From NCBI GenBank assembly GCA_947302945.1, contig CAMYWZ010000029.1:1-8926 (forward strand): a stretch of DNA of 8,926 bases, given 5' to 3'. The notes beneath the pieces were generated by a model. It had not been told where the DNA came from. It searched no databases and worked only from the letters and a program-made list of their open reading frames with translations. This document shows, one piece after another, positions 1 through 8,926 of this stretch. Position 1 is the stretch's first letter. The number at the start of each line of letters is the position of its first letter. Position numbers and translations under genes: made by a program. This stretch comes from an uncultured Bacillota bacterium (GTDB lineage: Bacteria; Bacillota; Clostridia; Peptostreptococcales; Anaerovoracaceae).

Positions 1-1757
1 TCGTCGTCGACGATGAGGATGTCCATGGGATCGAGCTTCATGTCGTCCCTCTGACGGTCAGAGATCGGAATATCCAGCACTACGGTAAACGTGGTTCCCT
101 TGCCCTGCTCGCTCTGGCAGTCGATGGTGCCGCCCATAAGGTCCACCATCTGCTTTGTGATGGCAAGGCCCAGGCCGGTGCCCTGGATGCTGTTTACGCG
201 GCTGTCCGTCTGGCGCGAGAACGGCTGGTACATGTTTGCCATGAACTCCGGAGTCATTCCGATTCCGGTATCGGATACCCTGTAGGTAAGCTTTACGCAG
301 CCTTCTTTTTCGCTCGCTTCCTCGCTCATGTCGACGCTGACGCGGCCGCCGGGCTCCGTGTACTTGATGGCGTTGGAGAGGATGTTGATGTAAATCTGGT
401 TCAGGCGGAGCTGGTCTGCATAGAGGTACTCCGTCTGCATCTTGCTAGTGCGGAAGTTGAACTCGATGTTCTTTTCCTTGACCATGGGCTGGGACAGGTT
501 CATCAGGTTCTCCACGGTCTCGACTATGGAGAAGTTCTGCGGGCTGAGGTTGAGCTTTCCGCTCTCCACCTTTGAAATGTCCAGGATGTCGTTGATCAGG
601 GTGAGCAGGTGGTTGCTTGCCAGCTTGATCTTGCGCAGGTTCTCTCCGACCGATTCCGCGTCTCCGGGATTCTTTTCCGCAATCGTCGTAAGGCCGATGA
701 TGGCGTTCATCGGAGTGCGGATGTCGTGAGACATGGTCGAGAGGAAATCGGTCTTCGCCTTGTTTGCCGATGCGGCTTCCTTAGCAGCCGACTGGAGCTT
801 CTTGTTGAAGTGGAGTATGACCATCAGGTCGAAGACGAACAGGCAGACGAGGCCTGCTGAAACGATGCCTATCAGCAGCCAGTTTTCCGTGTTGGCACTC
901 AGGTCCTTCATCGGCATGAGGCTGAGAAGGGTCCATCCTTCGGTCTCGGCGACCTGGCTATGGGCGAGTATGCACTCCTCGCCGCGCGAGTTGAGCATGG
1001 TAAATGAGCCGCTCGTCGAGGTGATCTTTTCGAAGAACGCCTTTGATGTCGTGATATCGATGGAATTGTAGGACCTGTAGAACTCAAAGAAGCTGGAGTT
1101 CTTGAAGGAATGGCCCTTTATGATGTAGTCGCCGTCCGAGTCTATCATGGAAAGCTCGGCGCTTTTAAACTCTTCCTGCGGGAAGACCCATTTCTGCTCC
1201 AGCTCCGAGATGGGCAGCACGCGCAGCAGTATGGCTTCCCTGCTCTTTCCTGTCTCTTCATCATAAACCGTGACGAAATTACAGAAGGCCAGAGACTGCT
1301 CTCCGTTGACCGGGTTCGTATAGGCGCGGGAAATGTTGACAGACTCACCCAGTCCGTTGATCCAGCTGACATCGTTTAAAAGATCCATGCGCGCATAGGA
1401 GACGTTGTAATCGTCCGAGCCGGTACGCCCCGCTCTCGTGGACAGGCCGGTAAGCGTGTCGCGGTAAACGATGTGCGCAGAGGCTTTCGTCGTTACATGT
1501 GAGACGCGGATGAAGGAGACGGCCTCCTCCAGTGTCATGTGGGCGCTGTTGATGTAATGCGCCCACACGTCGCAGATGTGCTGTTCTCCCTGAAGGTAGT
1601 TCTCGGTGACCTGCTCCATCGTGATCGTGAGGTTTTCATAATGCTCTATCTGCCTCTGCGTCGTAACCTTATCCTCTGTATTGGAATAGATGACCACGAA
1701 AGTCAGCATCGCGATCATGATGAGCACATTTACAATTATGACCCAGGTCTTTTTCAT
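1..1757 (-). CDS. Hybrid sensor histidine kinase, C-terminus cut by window edge
   Basis: This is a membrane-bound two-component sensor kinase that autophosphorylates on a histidine and passes phosphate to its own receiver domain. The 585 visible codons begin MKKTWVIIVNVLIMIAML, a transmembrane segment at about residues 5-24. An extracytoplasmic region of about 265 residues follows, with a Cache-like look (inferred, no search run). A second membrane segment lies at about 293-316. A short helical linker leads to a HisKA domain with SHDIRTP and phospho-acceptor His344. The HATPase_c domain shows a G1 box DTGIGM from Asp496 and a G2 box GTGLGLAI from Gly526. A linker then reaches ILIVDD at 580-585, the first strand and acidic pair of a receiver domain, where the window ends. 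The start is ATG with AGGAGG seven bases upstream, and that site overlaps the stop of the phosphatase gene, which suggests coupled translation. The ligand is unknown. The missing part should contain the rest of the receiver and possibly further output or HPt domains. Confidence 0.93.
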   Translation of the reverse strand, partial: MKKTWVIIVNVLIMIAMLTFVVIYSNTEDKVTTQRQIEHYENLTITMEQVTENYLQGEQHICDVWAHYINSAHMTLEEAVSFIRVSHVTTKASAHIVYRDTLTGLSTRAGRTGSDDYNVSYARMDLLNDVSWINGLGESVNISRAYTNPVNGEQSLAFCNFVTVYDEETGKSREAILLRVLPISELEQKWVFPQEEFKSAELSMIDSDGDYIIKGHSFKNSSFFEFYRSYNSIDITTSKAFFEKITSTSGSFTMLNSRGEECILAHSQVAETEGWTLLSLMPMKDLSANTENWLLIGIVSAGLVCLFVFDLMVILHFNKKLQSAAKEAASANKAKTDFLSTMSHDIRTPMNAIIGLTTIAEKNPGDAESVGENLRKIKLASNHLLTLINDILDISKVESGKLNLSPQNFSIVETVENLMNLSQPMVKEKNIEFNFRTSKMQTEYLYADQLRLNQIYINILSNAIKYTEPGGRVSVDMSEEASEKEGCVKLTYRVSDTGIGMTPEFMANMYQPFSRQTDSRVNSIQGTGLGLAITKQMVDLMGGTIDCQSEQGKGTTFTVVLDIPISDRQRDDMKLDPMDILIVDD

Positions 1758-1771
1758 GGCGCTTCCTCCTA
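1758..1771 (-). promoter_or_regulatory. Ribosome-binding site overlapping upstream stop codon
   Basis: On the minus strand the phosphatase stop TAG runs into AGGAGG (TAGGAGG), followed by seven bases and the kinase ATG. A terminating ribosome would therefore sit on the kinase Shine-Dalgarno site. The overlap fixes the kinase start and suggests translational coupling; coupling is inferred. Confidence 0.85.
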
Positions 1772-2431
1772 AACGAGTTCCAGAAGCTGCTCGGGTTTAT
1801 CTATCATATAAGTCGGCCTGCCGAAGCTTATGGCCTTTTCACGGCTGGTGGCAAAGGACCAGGTGACGAAGGCGGAGTCGCAGCCGGCGTTGCTGCCGCA
1901 CTGAAGGTCGAAGACGCTGTCGCCGACCATGAGGGAGTCTTCGGGCCGCACGCCGAGGCCTTCGCAGCATATGAGCGCGGGCTCCGGACGGGGCTTGTAG
2001 ATGTCCGTGGTCTCTGCACAGACTATGAAGCCGAAGCTGTCCGTAAGGCCGTACTTTGCAAGGCCTTTCATAAGCGTGTCCTGCGCGCGGGACGTTACGA
2101 TCCCCAGAAGCACTCCGCGGGCCTTCAGCTCTGCGATGAGCTCCGGGATGCCTTCAAACGGCGGCGCCGGAGTGGTGACAGGTCTGAGCTGGAATTCCCT
2201 GTAGCTTGCAACTATTTCGTCAAGATCGTAGCCGCTGTGGCCCATGCGCTTCATCTGCTCGTCGAGGGCGTCCCTGAGTATCATGCCGAAGGTCCACTTG
2301 ACGTCGTCCCCGGTGAGGGTGCCGCCGAAGTGCTTTCTGTACATATGGTTCCACGAGTCCACGATGAGCTGGTTTGTGTCAACGAGCGTGCCGTCGTAAT
2401 CGAAGAGCATCGCCCTGTATTTCTTACTCAA
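1769..2431 (-). CDS. HAD-superfamily phosphatase (phosphoglycolate phosphatase / PpaX-like), TTG start
   Basis: This is a cytoplasmic haloacid-dehalogenase-type phosphatase of 220 residues, the usual length for the phosphoglycolate phosphatase/PpaX/beta-phosphoglucomutase-like group. Motif I is DYDGTLVDT with nucleophile Asp11 and acid Asp13. Motif II is IVTSR with Thr113/Ser114. Motif III is Lys146 in KPRPEP. Motif IV is GDSVFD with Asp171 and Asp175. Residues of about 17-85 form the helical cap typical of subclass I. The start chosen is TTG, lying inside the last codons of prfB with an 8-bp overlap and preceded by GAGGGGAG at a 9-base spacing. The next candidate, ATG at codon 8, would begin only two residues before the DYDGT motif and has only a weak site. 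The substrate cannot be told from sequence: phosphoglycolate, pyrophosphate and sugar phosphates are all possible. Position in the operon suggests co-expression with prfB but gives no functional clue. Confidence 0.9.
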   Translation of the reverse strand: MSKKYRAMLFDYDGTLVDTNQLIVDSWNHMYRKHFGGTLTGDDVKWTFGMILRDALDEQMKRMGHSGYDLDEIVASYREFQLRPVTTPAPPFEGIPELIAELKARGVLLGIVTSRAQDTLMKGLAKYGLTDSFGFIVCAETTDIYKPRPEPALICCEGLGVRPEDSLMVGDSVFDLQCGSNAGCDSAFVTWSFATSREKAISFGRPTYMIDKPEQLLELV

Positions 2432-3546
2432 TATCCGCGTCTCCCCTCTTCTTGCCGGAAAGGTAGGCGTTTATGAAGTTGTCCAGCCTGCCGTCCATGA
2501 CGGCCTGGACGTTGCTGGTCTCCTCGCCCGTGCGGTGGTCCTTGACCATGGTGTATGGTTGGAAAACGTAGGAGCGTATCTGGCTTCCCCAGGCGATCTG
2601 GCTGAAGTTGCCCTTAAGATCGGATATCCTGTCCTTGTGCTCCTGCTTTGCCAGGGCGTACAGCTTGGCGTACAGGACCTTCATGGCGAAATCCTTGTTC
2701 TGGTGCTGGCTGCGCTCGTTCTGGCAGCTTACGACTATGCCTGTGGGAAGGTGCGTGATGCGGACCGCGGAATCCGTCTTGTTGACGTGCTGGCCGCCCG
2801 CGCCGGACGACCTGTAAGTATCTATGCGAAGGTCCTCCGGGTTGATGTCGACTGTCACGGAATCGTCCAGCTCCGGGGTGATGTCCACGGAAGCGAACGA
2901 AGTCTGGCGCTTTGCCTGGGCGTTGAAGGGGCTTATGCGCACGAGCCTGTGCACGCCGCGCTCGCTGCGAAGGTACCCGTAGGCGTTCTCCCCTTCCACA
3001 AGGAATTCGGCGGACTTGATGCCCGCCTCGGTGTCGTCCTGGACGTCCATCATCGTGACCTTGTAACCCTTGGAATCCGCCCAGCGCAGGTACATGCGCA
3101 TGAGCATCTCGGCCCAGTCCTGGGCCTCCACGCCGCCTGCGCCGGAGTGCAGCGTGACTATCGCGTTGTTGTGGTCGTACTCCTCTTTAAGGAGCGTGCG
3201 GAGATGAAGGTCCTCGACCTTCTCCGAAAGCTGCGCGAATTCGCTTCTGGCCTCCTCGCCGAGCTCATCGTCCTGGGCCTCCTCGGCCATCTCTATGCAG
3301 GTGCGAAGGTCCTCCAGCTGCGAGACGCAGTCCTCGTACTCGCCAACGGTGTTTTCTATCGTCTTTTTTTCGCGGACCGCCTTCTGGGCCCTCTCGAGGT
3401 CGTCCCAGAAACCGTCGATCTGCATCTGAAGCTCGTAGTCCGCAAGCTTTTCCTTCAGTACCGCGATGTCAAAGGGAGTCTCTGAGTTTCCCCAGAGTCT
3501 CCGTCACCGCAGGAAGCTGAAGCTTTATATCGTCAAGTAGTACCAT
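2424..3546 (-). CDS. prfB: Peptide chain release factor 2 (RF2), made by programmed +1 frameshift
   Basis: RF2 reads UGA and UAA stops in the ribosomal A site and triggers release of the finished peptide. Translation starts at ATG 3546, behind AAGGAG, and reads 25 codons to an in-frame TGA (3471-3469) in the context CTT TGA C. A +1 slip on CTT gives GAC, and reading continues in the new frame to TAA at 2424, for 373 residues (E. coli RF2 has 365). In this numbering the SPF anticodon-like tripeptide is at 205-207 and the catalytic GGQ at 250-252, the same positions as in E. coli RF2. The N-terminal helical domain occupies about residues 26-125. The frameshift is the known autoregulatory circuit: when RF2 is scarce, ribosomes pause at UGA and shift. 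The gene follows secA after 79 bp, an order known in Bacillota. The phosphatase starts inside its end. Annotating only the ATG at 3425 would wrongly drop the first 40 residues. Confidence 0.96.
3468..3474 (-). other. prfB: Programmed +1 ribosomal frameshift site CTTTGAC
   Basis: The minus strand reads CTT TGA C, the heptamer known from most bacterial prfB genes. The upstream frame (MVLLDDIKLQ...RDSL) is open from ATG 3546 to this TGA, and the downstream frame begins with GAC (DIAVLKEKLA...). The six bases at the usual Shine-Dalgarno-like position, three before CTT, are AGAGAC, not the familiar AGGGGG-type stimulator, so pairing to 16S rRNA would be weak here. Confidence 0.94.
3475..3502 (-). 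other. Imperfect hairpin directly 5' of the prfB shift site
   Basis: On the minus strand GGAGACTCTG and CAGAGACTCC can form a 10-bp stem with one A-A mismatch around an 8-base loop, GGGAAACT. The 3' arm ends on the base before the CTT slippery codon. It lies in coding sequence, so it could be chance. A role in frameshifting is only a suggestion. Confidence 0.4.
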
Positions 3547-3560
3547 CTGTCTCTCCTTGT

Positions 3561-3625
3561 TATTCGGCACCAAAAGGACCGTCCCTCTGGTGCTATTCGG
3601 CACCAAAAGGACCGTCCCTCTGGTG

Positions 3626-3626
<1 letters not shown>
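3561..3626 (-). repeat. Tandem duplication of a 33-bp palindromic element between secA and prfB
   Basis: Two identical 33-bp copies lie head to tail (3561-3593 and 3594-3626) and fill most of the secA-prfB gap; the second reaches the last base of the secA TAG. On the minus strand each copy has outer arms GCACCA and TGGTGC and an inner AGGG/TCCT pairing around ACGG, then the spacer CGAATA. Because the arms are shared, the 3' arm of one copy can also pair with the 5' arm of the next around CGAATA, giving a competing hairpin. No T-tract follows, so it is not a standard terminator. I recall similar short palindromes dispersed in gut Bacillota genomes, but this is memory, not a search. It ends just before the prfB ribosome-binding site and could affect mRNA processing or differential expression. 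Confidence 0.9.
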
Positions 3627-6298
<2,672 letters not shown>

Positions 6299-6313
6299 TA
6301 TATCTCCTCATCC

Positions 6314-6350
6314 GCCTGCTTATGCAGGCACCTTCCCCTGAAGGGGAAGG
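6314..6350. repeat. Double palindrome in the lysC-secA gap
   Basis: Two perfect inverted repeats stand side by side. GCCTGC (6314-6319) and GCAGGC (6324-6329) flank TTAT, and CCTTCCCC (6331-6338) and GGGGAAGG (6343-6350) flank TGAA. Together they occupy more than half of the 63-bp gap, and the first ends four bases from the secA Shine-Dalgarno site. Neither is followed by a T-run in the direction of transcription, so a terminator is unlikely. The arrangement resembles REP-like intergenic elements. Possible roles are mRNA stabilisation of the lysC 3' end or masking of secA translation initiation; both are inference. Confidence 0.85.
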
Positions 6351-6361
6351 CAAAAGCGTAT

Positions 6362-7681
6362 TTATATGAATGCGTTGTATATCGCTCTGATGGCTTCCTC
6401 GAAGTCCTTGTTTGCGACGCCGATGATGATGTTGATCTCGGAGGAGCCCTGGTCTATCATGCGGATGTTGATGCCCTTGTCGGCAAGCGCGGTGAAGAGC
6501 TTGGCAGCGACGCCGGGACGGTAAGTCATTCCCTGTCCGACGGTGGCGATGAGGGCGATGTCCTCGTAAACGTCGATGGTATCCGGCTCCAGGGACCTCT
6601 TGATGTCGTCCACGACGTCCTGGAGCTTGTTGCCGACCTGGCTGGAGTCCACGACCAGGGACAGGGTGTCTATGCCGGTGGGCATGTGCTCGAAGCTGAT
6701 GTCGTAGGTGTCGAGTATGCTGAGTATCCTCTTCATGAAGCCGCGCTCGGAGGTCATCATGTACTTGTGCATGGCGATTACGATGAAGTCCTTGCTTCCC
6801 GCGATGCCTGTGATGACGCCCATGCTGCCTTCCGGGGTCTTTTCGAGTATTATGGTGCCCGGGTGCTCCGGATCGTTGGTGTTGCGGATGTTGATGGGGA
6901 TGCCGGCCTCCCTGACGGGGAAGATGGCGTCCTCATGCAGCACGGAAGCGCCCATGTAGGAAAGCTCGCGGAGCTCCTGGTACGAAATGTATTTGATGGG
7001 CTGCGGGTCTTTTACTATGCGGGGGTCCGTGGTGAGGAAGCCGTGGACGTCAGTCCAGTTCTCGTAGACTTCCGCCTTGGCTGCCCTTGCAACTATGGAG
7101 CCGGTGATGTCCGAGCCGCCGCGGCTGAAGGTGACTATCTTTCCGGAAGGATCCGCGCCGTAAAAGCCCGGAATGACCGCGGTCTTATGCTTTTTGAGCT
7201 CTGCCGAAAGGACCTCGTTTGTGGGCTCCGCAAGGAACCTGCCGCGCTCGTCGAACCTGATGACGTCCGCTGCGTCTATGAAGTCCCATCCCAGATATGC
7301 CGCAAAGAGCCTGGAATTGAGGTATTCTCCGCGGCTTGCGATGTAGTCGGCGCCGGCGCCCTTCTCCATCTCTTCCCTGATCTTCGCGTATTCTTTGGGG
7401 AGGTCCAGGATGTCCTGGCTGATGCCGAGGGTGAAGGCTATGGCCGAGAAGCGGTCGCATACCACCTGGAAGAGCTGGTCCCAGGGAAGGTGGTTGACTA
7501 GGTGGGTGTGGCAGAGGTACAGCAGGTCAGTCATCTTGGTGTCCTGCTCGTAGCGCTTGCCGGGCGCGGATAAAACTACGTAACGCCTTGAAGGGTCAGA
7601 GCTTATGATGTCCCTGACCTTCATGAGCTGTATGGTGTCGGCTACTGAACTTCCGCCGAATTTTGCTACTTTGATTCCCAT
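6362..7681 (-). CDS. lysC: Aspartate kinase (aspartokinase) with C-terminal ACT domains
   Basis: The enzyme phosphorylates L-aspartate with ATP to 4-phospho-aspartate, the first step to lysine, threonine and methionine (and diaminopimelate for the cell wall). The protein is 439 residues. The N-terminal amino-acid-kinase domain has KFGGSSV at 7-13, a substrate region around SRGEYLNSRL (116-125), and RGGSDITG at 187-194. The regulatory end has two ACT domains, about 295-365 and 374-439, the second with QGSSEINIIIGV (411-422). Length and single-gene form match a monofunctional kinase, without a homoserine dehydrogenase fusion. Which end-product inhibits it cannot be read with certainty: the gene could equally be called thrD/yclM-like. 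ATG is preceded by AGGAG with an 8-base spacing. It starts 21 bp after metK, so co-transcription is likely, and links methionine precursor supply to methionine use. Confidence 0.95.
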   Translation of the reverse strand: MGIKVAKFGGSSVADTIQLMKVRDIISSDPSRRYVVLSAPGKRYEQDTKMTDLLYLCHTHLVNHLPWDQLFQVVCDRFSAIAFTLGISQDILDLPKEYAKIREEMEKGAGADYIASRGEYLNSRLFAAYLGWDFIDAADVIRFDERGRFLAEPTNEVLSAELKKHKTAVIPGFYGADPSGKIVTFSRGGSDITGSIVARAAKAEVYENWTDVHGFLTTDPRIVKDPQPIKYISYQELRELSYMGASVLHEDAIFPVREAGIPINIRNTNDPEHPGTIILEKTPEGSMGVITGIAGSKDFIVIAMHKYMMTSERGFMKRILSILDTYDISFEHMPTGIDTLSLVVDSSQVGNKLQDVVDDIKRSLEPDTIDVYEDIALIATVGQGMTYRPGVAAKLFTALADKGINIRMIDQGSSEINIIIGVANKDFEEAIRAIYNAFI

Positions 7682-7702
7682 GTTGTTTCTCCTGTGATGA
7701 TG

Positions 7703-8857
7703 CTAAACGTTGATGCCTGCGTACGCGCGCAGCTGCTCCGTGCGGTCGGTGCGCTCCCATGTGAAGTCCTCGTCCTCGCGGCCGAAGTGTCCGTAGGCAG
7801 CGGTCTTCCTGTAGATGGGGCGCCTGAGCTTAAGGTCCCTGATGATGGCTGCGGGCCTGAAATCGAAGACCTTGCAGACTATCTCGGATATCTTCTCGTC
7901 AGGCATGACGCCTGTTCCGTGAGTGTCTATGAGCACCGAGACCGGCTCCGCCACGCCTATCGCGTACGAAAGCTCTATCTCGCAGCGGTCCGCAAGCCCT
8001 GCGGCAACGACGTTCTTGGCTGCCCAGCGGGCTGCGTAGCATGCCGAACGGTCCACCTTCGTGGGATCCTTGCCGGAGAAGGCTCCGCCGCCGTGCCTTG
8101 CGTATCCTCCGTATGTGTCAACTATGATCTTGCGTCCTGTAAGGCCGGTGTCTCCGGCGGGGCCGCCTATCACAAAGCGCCCTGTGGGGTTGACGAGGTA
8201 TTTGGTATCCGCGTCCAGAAGCTCTTCCGGAACTACCGGCTTTATGACGTGGTCCATGAGGTCCCAGCGGATCTGCTCAAGAGTTGCCTCCGGGTCGTGC
8301 TGGGTGGAGATCAGGACGGTGTCTACCCTTACGGGCTTCCAGTTCTTATCGTACTCGACGGTGACCTGGGTCTTGCCGTCCGGCCTTAAGTACGGGATGG
8401 TGCCGTCTTTTCTGACTTTCGCGAGCCTTTCCGCGAGCCTGTGCGCAAGGGAGATCGGGAGCGGCATGAGCTCCGGGGTCTCATTGCAGGCGTAACCGAA
8501 CATGATGCCCTGGTCCCCTGCTCCGCCGACTTCGTCGTTGGTGCCGAGCGCTATGTCCGGGCTCTGCGCGTGCACAGAACTCAAAACTCCGCAGGACCTG
8601 TAGTCGAAGCCGTACTCGGACTTGCCGTAGCCTATGTCCTCTATGACTTTGCGTGCAATGCCCTGGAAATCTATGTACCCTTCCGTGGTTATCTCGCCCA
8701 TGATAGTGACAAGACCGGTGGTAACGAAAGTCTCGCAGGCGACGCGGCTCTTGGGGTCCTGGCGCAGAGCCTCGTCCAGTATGGAGTCCGAGATCTGGTC
8801 GCAGATCTTGTCGGGATGACCTTCGGTAACTGATTCTGATGTAAACAGTCTCTTCAT
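7703..8857 (-). CDS. metK: S-adenosylmethionine synthetase (methionine adenosyltransferase)
   Basis: MetK condenses L-methionine and ATP to S-adenosylmethionine, the general methyl donor, in the cytoplasm, normally as a tetramer. From the chosen ATG the protein has 384 residues, the same as E. coli MetK. It opens [17 protein letters not shown], with His14 and Asp16 of the active site. The family signatures GAGDQG (112-117) and GGGAFSGKD (256-264) are intact. The frame stays open further upstream to a GTG at 8923 and an ATG at 8881. I rejected both: the extension would be read across a terminator hairpin, has no family counterpart, and lacks a visible ribosome-binding site, while the chosen ATG has AAAGGA six bases before it. 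The gene ends in TAG, 21 bp before lysC. The leader carries an intrinsic terminator, so transcription may be attenuated. Confidence 0.97.
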   Translation of the reverse strand: MKRLFTSESVTEGHPDKICDQISDSILDEALRQDPKSRVACETFVTTGLVTIMGEITTEGYIDFQGIARKVIEDIGYGKSEYGFDYRSCGVLSSVHAQSPDIALGTNDEVGGAGDQGIMFGYACNETPELMPLPISLAHRLAERLAKVRKDGTIPYLRPDGKTQVTVEYDKNWKPVRVDTVLISTQHDPEATLEQIRWDLMDHVIKPVVPEELLDADTKYLVNPTGRFVIGGPAGDTGLTGRKIIVDTYGGYARHGGGAFSGKDPTKVDRSACYAARWAAKNVVAAGLADRCEIELSYAIGVAEPVSVLIDTHGTGVMPDEKISEIVCKVFDFRPAAIIRDLKLRRPIYRKTAAYGHFGREDEDFTWERTDRTEQLRAYAGINV

Positions 8858-8869
8858 TTTCTGTCCTTT
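8858..8869 (-). promoter_or_regulatory. metK ribosome-binding site that fixes the start
   Basis: AAAGGA (8869-8864) followed by the six bases CAGAAA precedes ATG 8857. It selects this start over in-frame upstream starts at 8881 and 8923. Confidence 0.8.
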
Positions 8870-8882
8870 CTTTGAGGCCATG

Positions 8883-8909
8883 AAAAAAGCCTCGCTTTTG
8901 ACGAGGCTT
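8883..8909 (-). terminator. Intrinsic terminator in the metK leader
   Basis: On the minus strand AAGCCTCG and CGAGGCTT form a perfect 8-bp GC-rich stem around the 7-base loop TCAAAAG, with a run of six T closing it (two within the stem, four after). It ends 25 bp before the metK ATG, leaving no room for a separate promoter between them. It is either a leader attenuator or riboswitch expression platform whose sensing part lies beyond the right edge, or a leaky terminator of the preceding gene. In the Bacillota metK is often controlled by SAM-sensing riboswitches, which favours the first reading, but the aptamer is not in the window. Confidence 0.85.
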
Positions 8910-8926
8910 CTTTGTCTTTTCACCTC

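Noticed and set aside
49..63. Perfect small palindrome CTCTGA-CGG-TCAGAG
   Set aside because: It lies in the linker between the kinase ATPase and receiver domains, is short, and has no regulatory context; chance is the simplest explanation.
2535..3485. Long open frame on the plus strand opposite prfB
   Set aside because: It mirrors the RF2 coding frame, shows no family motif, and has no gene-like context.
3426..3546. A separate 25-codon leader gene before a shortened prfB starting at 3425
   Set aside because: CTTTGAC, the continuous RF2 N-terminal homology across the shift, and SPF/GGQ numbering matching E. coli show one frameshifted gene.
6314..6350. Intrinsic terminator after lysC
   Set aside because: The palindromes are strong but no T-run follows either one on the minus strand, and secA has no visible promoter of its own afterwards.
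6686..7501. Plus-strand open frame opposite lysC
   Set aside because: It is an antisense shadow of a conserved enzyme gene with no domain signal.
7694..8389. Plus-strand open frame opposite metK
   Set aside because: It is an antisense shadow of metK with no recognisable protein features.
8858..8923. N-terminal extension of MetK from GTG 8923 or ATG 8881
   Set aside because: The extension would encode the terminator hairpin, has no family equivalent, and lacks a ribosome-binding site. The ATG at 8857 gives the family's standard length.

Overview
The window is a single co-directional block. All six genes lie on the minus strand, read from right to left: metK, lysC, secA, prfB, a HAD phosphatase and a hybrid sensor histidine kinase. 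Gaps are short (21, 63 and 79 bp, an 8-bp overlap, then 11 bp). Nearly every base is coding, and no gene-free stretch exceeds 100 bases. The kinase runs off the left edge just inside its receiver domain, and the transcript appears to start beyond the right edge.

The organism looks like a moderately GC-rich member of the Bacillota, probably a Clostridia-type anaerobe. The evidence is the secA-prfB pairing, strong purine-rich Shine-Dalgarno sites, a metK leader carrying an intrinsic terminator, and an SHDIRTPMNAIIG-type hybrid kinase. AUA and AGG codons are used freely despite the GC-rich background. This placement is an inference from style and gene order, not from a search.

Right part (7682-8926): a terminator hairpin sits only 25 bp before the chosen metK start, which suggests an attenuated leader, possibly a SAM-sensing one cut by the window edge. 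metK (S-adenosylmethionine synthetase) is followed by lysC (aspartate kinase). LysC opens the pathway that supplies methionine, and MetK consumes it. Middle (2424-6361): secA, the preprotein translocase ATPase, is flanked on both sides by short palindromic elements. Then comes prfB (release factor 2), which needs a programmed +1 frameshift at CTT-TGA-C. Left (1-2431): a HAD-family phosphatase starts at TTG inside the end of prfB, and its TAG stop is part of the kinase's AGGAGG ribosome-binding site.

Most of the window is conserved housekeeping. I see no clearly novel system. The points worth a second look are the non-coding details: a tandem 33-bp palindromic repeat after secA, a double palindrome before secA, an imperfect hairpin abutting the prfB shift site where the usual Shine-Dalgarno-like stimulator is missing, and the metK leader terminator.
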